Part shown: in pieces, positions 42,456-43,036 of the stretch
Numbering within the stretch: the stretch's first letter is position 1
Layout: every line of letters begins with the position of its first letter
Assembly: GCA_003151155.1 (NCBI GenBank)
Contig: PLWX01000329.1
Span: 1-43,036 of the forward strand
Direction of reading: 5' to 3'
Length of the DNA stretch: 43,036 bases
Origin: Acidobacteriaceae bacterium
GTDB lineage: Bacteria; Acidobacteriota; Terriglobia; Terriglobales; Acidobacteriaceae
Made by a program: the position numbers and the translations under genes
Notes under the pieces: model-generated
Told to the model about the DNA's origin: nothing
The model's input: the letters and a program-made list of their open reading frames with translations, nothing else
The model's database searches: none

Positions 42456-42986
42456 ATGAAATCACGATGCGGTTCTGTTTACTTCATTAAAGGAATACGC
42501 TCTGGCATGATTAAAATTGGCCGCTGCGCAGGTGATCCGCGCAAGAGGCTAGCGGACTTGCAAGTCGGGAGCTCGGAGCCACTGGAACTCATCGGATTGC
42601 TCTCAGAAGAAAAGGTTGGAACGGTCGAGAGACTAATACACCGTAAGTTTCAGAGCATCCGTTCTCATGGTGAATGGTTCCACCCTACTGCTGAATTGGT
42701 TACATTCGTCGAGAAAGCCTGCTCCCAAGAAGGGCAGCTTGACGACGAAGAAACCGCTGTGGTGATCGCGTCCGCAAAGGACATTGCGAGCGTAATCGCG
42801 CGCTCTCGAATGAGAGCTCATCTCCGGCAAGAGGACTTGGCGCGTGCGGTAGGAGTCAGTAGGAAATGGATCATCGATATTGAAGGCGGCAAGGAAAGAG
42901 CCGAATTGTGGATGGTGCTGAAAACCCTTCAGGTGCTCGGCCTGAGCCTGAGTATCTCTGTCAATCGATCCGCCGAATCATCGTAA
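42456..42986 (+). CDS. GIY-YIG (T5orf172/Mug113-type) domain fused to a HipB-like helix-turn-helix
   Basis: A 176-residue two-domain protein. Residues 5-90 match the T5orf172/Mug113 branch of the GIY-YIG superfamily: GSVYFIKG (GIY part), MIKIGR (YIG part), the Arg-rich DPRKRLADLQVGSSEPL, E58 and H62 in VERLIHRKF, and GEWFHPT. Residues 110-170 are an XRE helix-turn-helix (HLRQEDLARAVGVSRKWIID, IEGGKERAELWMVLKTLQVL) that aligns end to end with the HipB encoded at 40870, sharing L-Q--LA, SR, D-EGG and the closing Leu-rich strand. GGAGAG lies upstream of the ATG, and the gap from hipA is 30 bases, so it is a third cistron. Nuclease activity is inferred from the domain only. Confidence 0.82.
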   Translation: MKSRCGSVYFIKGIRSGMIKIGRCAGDPRKRLADLQVGSSEPLELIGLLSEEKVGTVERLIHRKFQSIRSHGEWFHPTAELVTFVEKACSQEGQLDDEETAVVIASAKDIASVIARSRMRAHLRQEDLARAVGVSRKWIIDIEGGKERAELWMVLKTLQVLGLSLSISVNRSAESS

Positions 42987-43036
42987 CTTCGGAATCGCAG
43001 CTCTTCCACAGTTCATCAGAATAGACATGGAAAAGG

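Noticed and set aside
43027..43036. ATGGAAAAGG at the right edge as the start of a fourth gene of the hip locus
   Set aside because: Only three codons are visible and there is no clear Shine-Dalgarno, so it cannot be supported.

Overview
The window reads as a chromosomal segment of a GC-rich, Gram-negative bacterium. The best guess is an acidobacterium of the Terriglobia/Koribacter type. That guess rests on general resemblance: a BamD with a long low-complexity tail, a tonB-exbB-exbD-exbD-TPR block next to yajC-secDF, a separate biotin carboxylase and biotin carrier, and many TonB C-terminal-domain proteins. No database search was possible, so the taxon is an inference. Almost all of the window is ordinary core genome. 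The accessory material sits at the two ends, plus three copies of a dispersed palindromic repeat.

Left part (1-7.5 kb): the 5' end of an IS1182-type transposase runs off the left edge, with a hairpin over its ribosome binding site. Next come a DinB-family protein, mnmG, and two small secreted TonB_C proteins, one of them broken by a frameshift, all on the minus strand. On the plus strand follow a CADD-like (self-sacrificing pABA synthase type) protein, a fluoroacetyl-CoA-thioesterase-like protein and a lipoprotein esterase. deoC and a small membrane protein are on the minus strand.

Middle (7.5-21.6 kb): a VOC protein, rpe, bamD, and a 761-residue protein with an N-terminal receiver domain and a very long Pro/Glu/Ala linker. 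Then a double universal stress protein, a divergent TetR/membrane-protein pair with a candidate operator, a Crp-type regulator, three small unknowns, valS and nadC.

Cofactor and RNA block (21.6-31.4 kb): a thioredoxin-like 2Fe-2S ferredoxin, birA, coaX, an unknown protein, an RlmD/RumA-type methyltransferase, a YciI protein, comEC broken by one frameshift and one in-frame amber stop, a DUF2007 protein, a HAD hydrolase and tgt. Three copies of a 105-114 bp element with about 20 bp near-perfect inverted termini (AACCACAGAGGACACAGAGG) sit in the gaps here.

Envelope block (31.4-38.6 kb): yajC-secD-secF, then tonB-exbB-exbD-exbD-TPR lipoprotein. Together these supply the Sec export motor accessory and proton-motive-force-driven energy transduction to the outer membrane. 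accC and a biotin carrier gene follow, and BirA encoded 16 kb upstream would biotinylate that carrier.

Right end (40.77-43.0 kb): a hipBA toxin-antitoxin locus with two notable features. Upstream lie four palindromes, ATACG-N6-CGTAT, spaced at exactly 27 bp, the last one covering the ribosome binding site of hipB. Downstream, in the same orientation, is a third gene whose product fuses a T5orf172/Mug113-type GIY-YIG domain to a second HipB-like helix-turn-helix. This three-gene arrangement is the best candidate for an undescribed system in the window.
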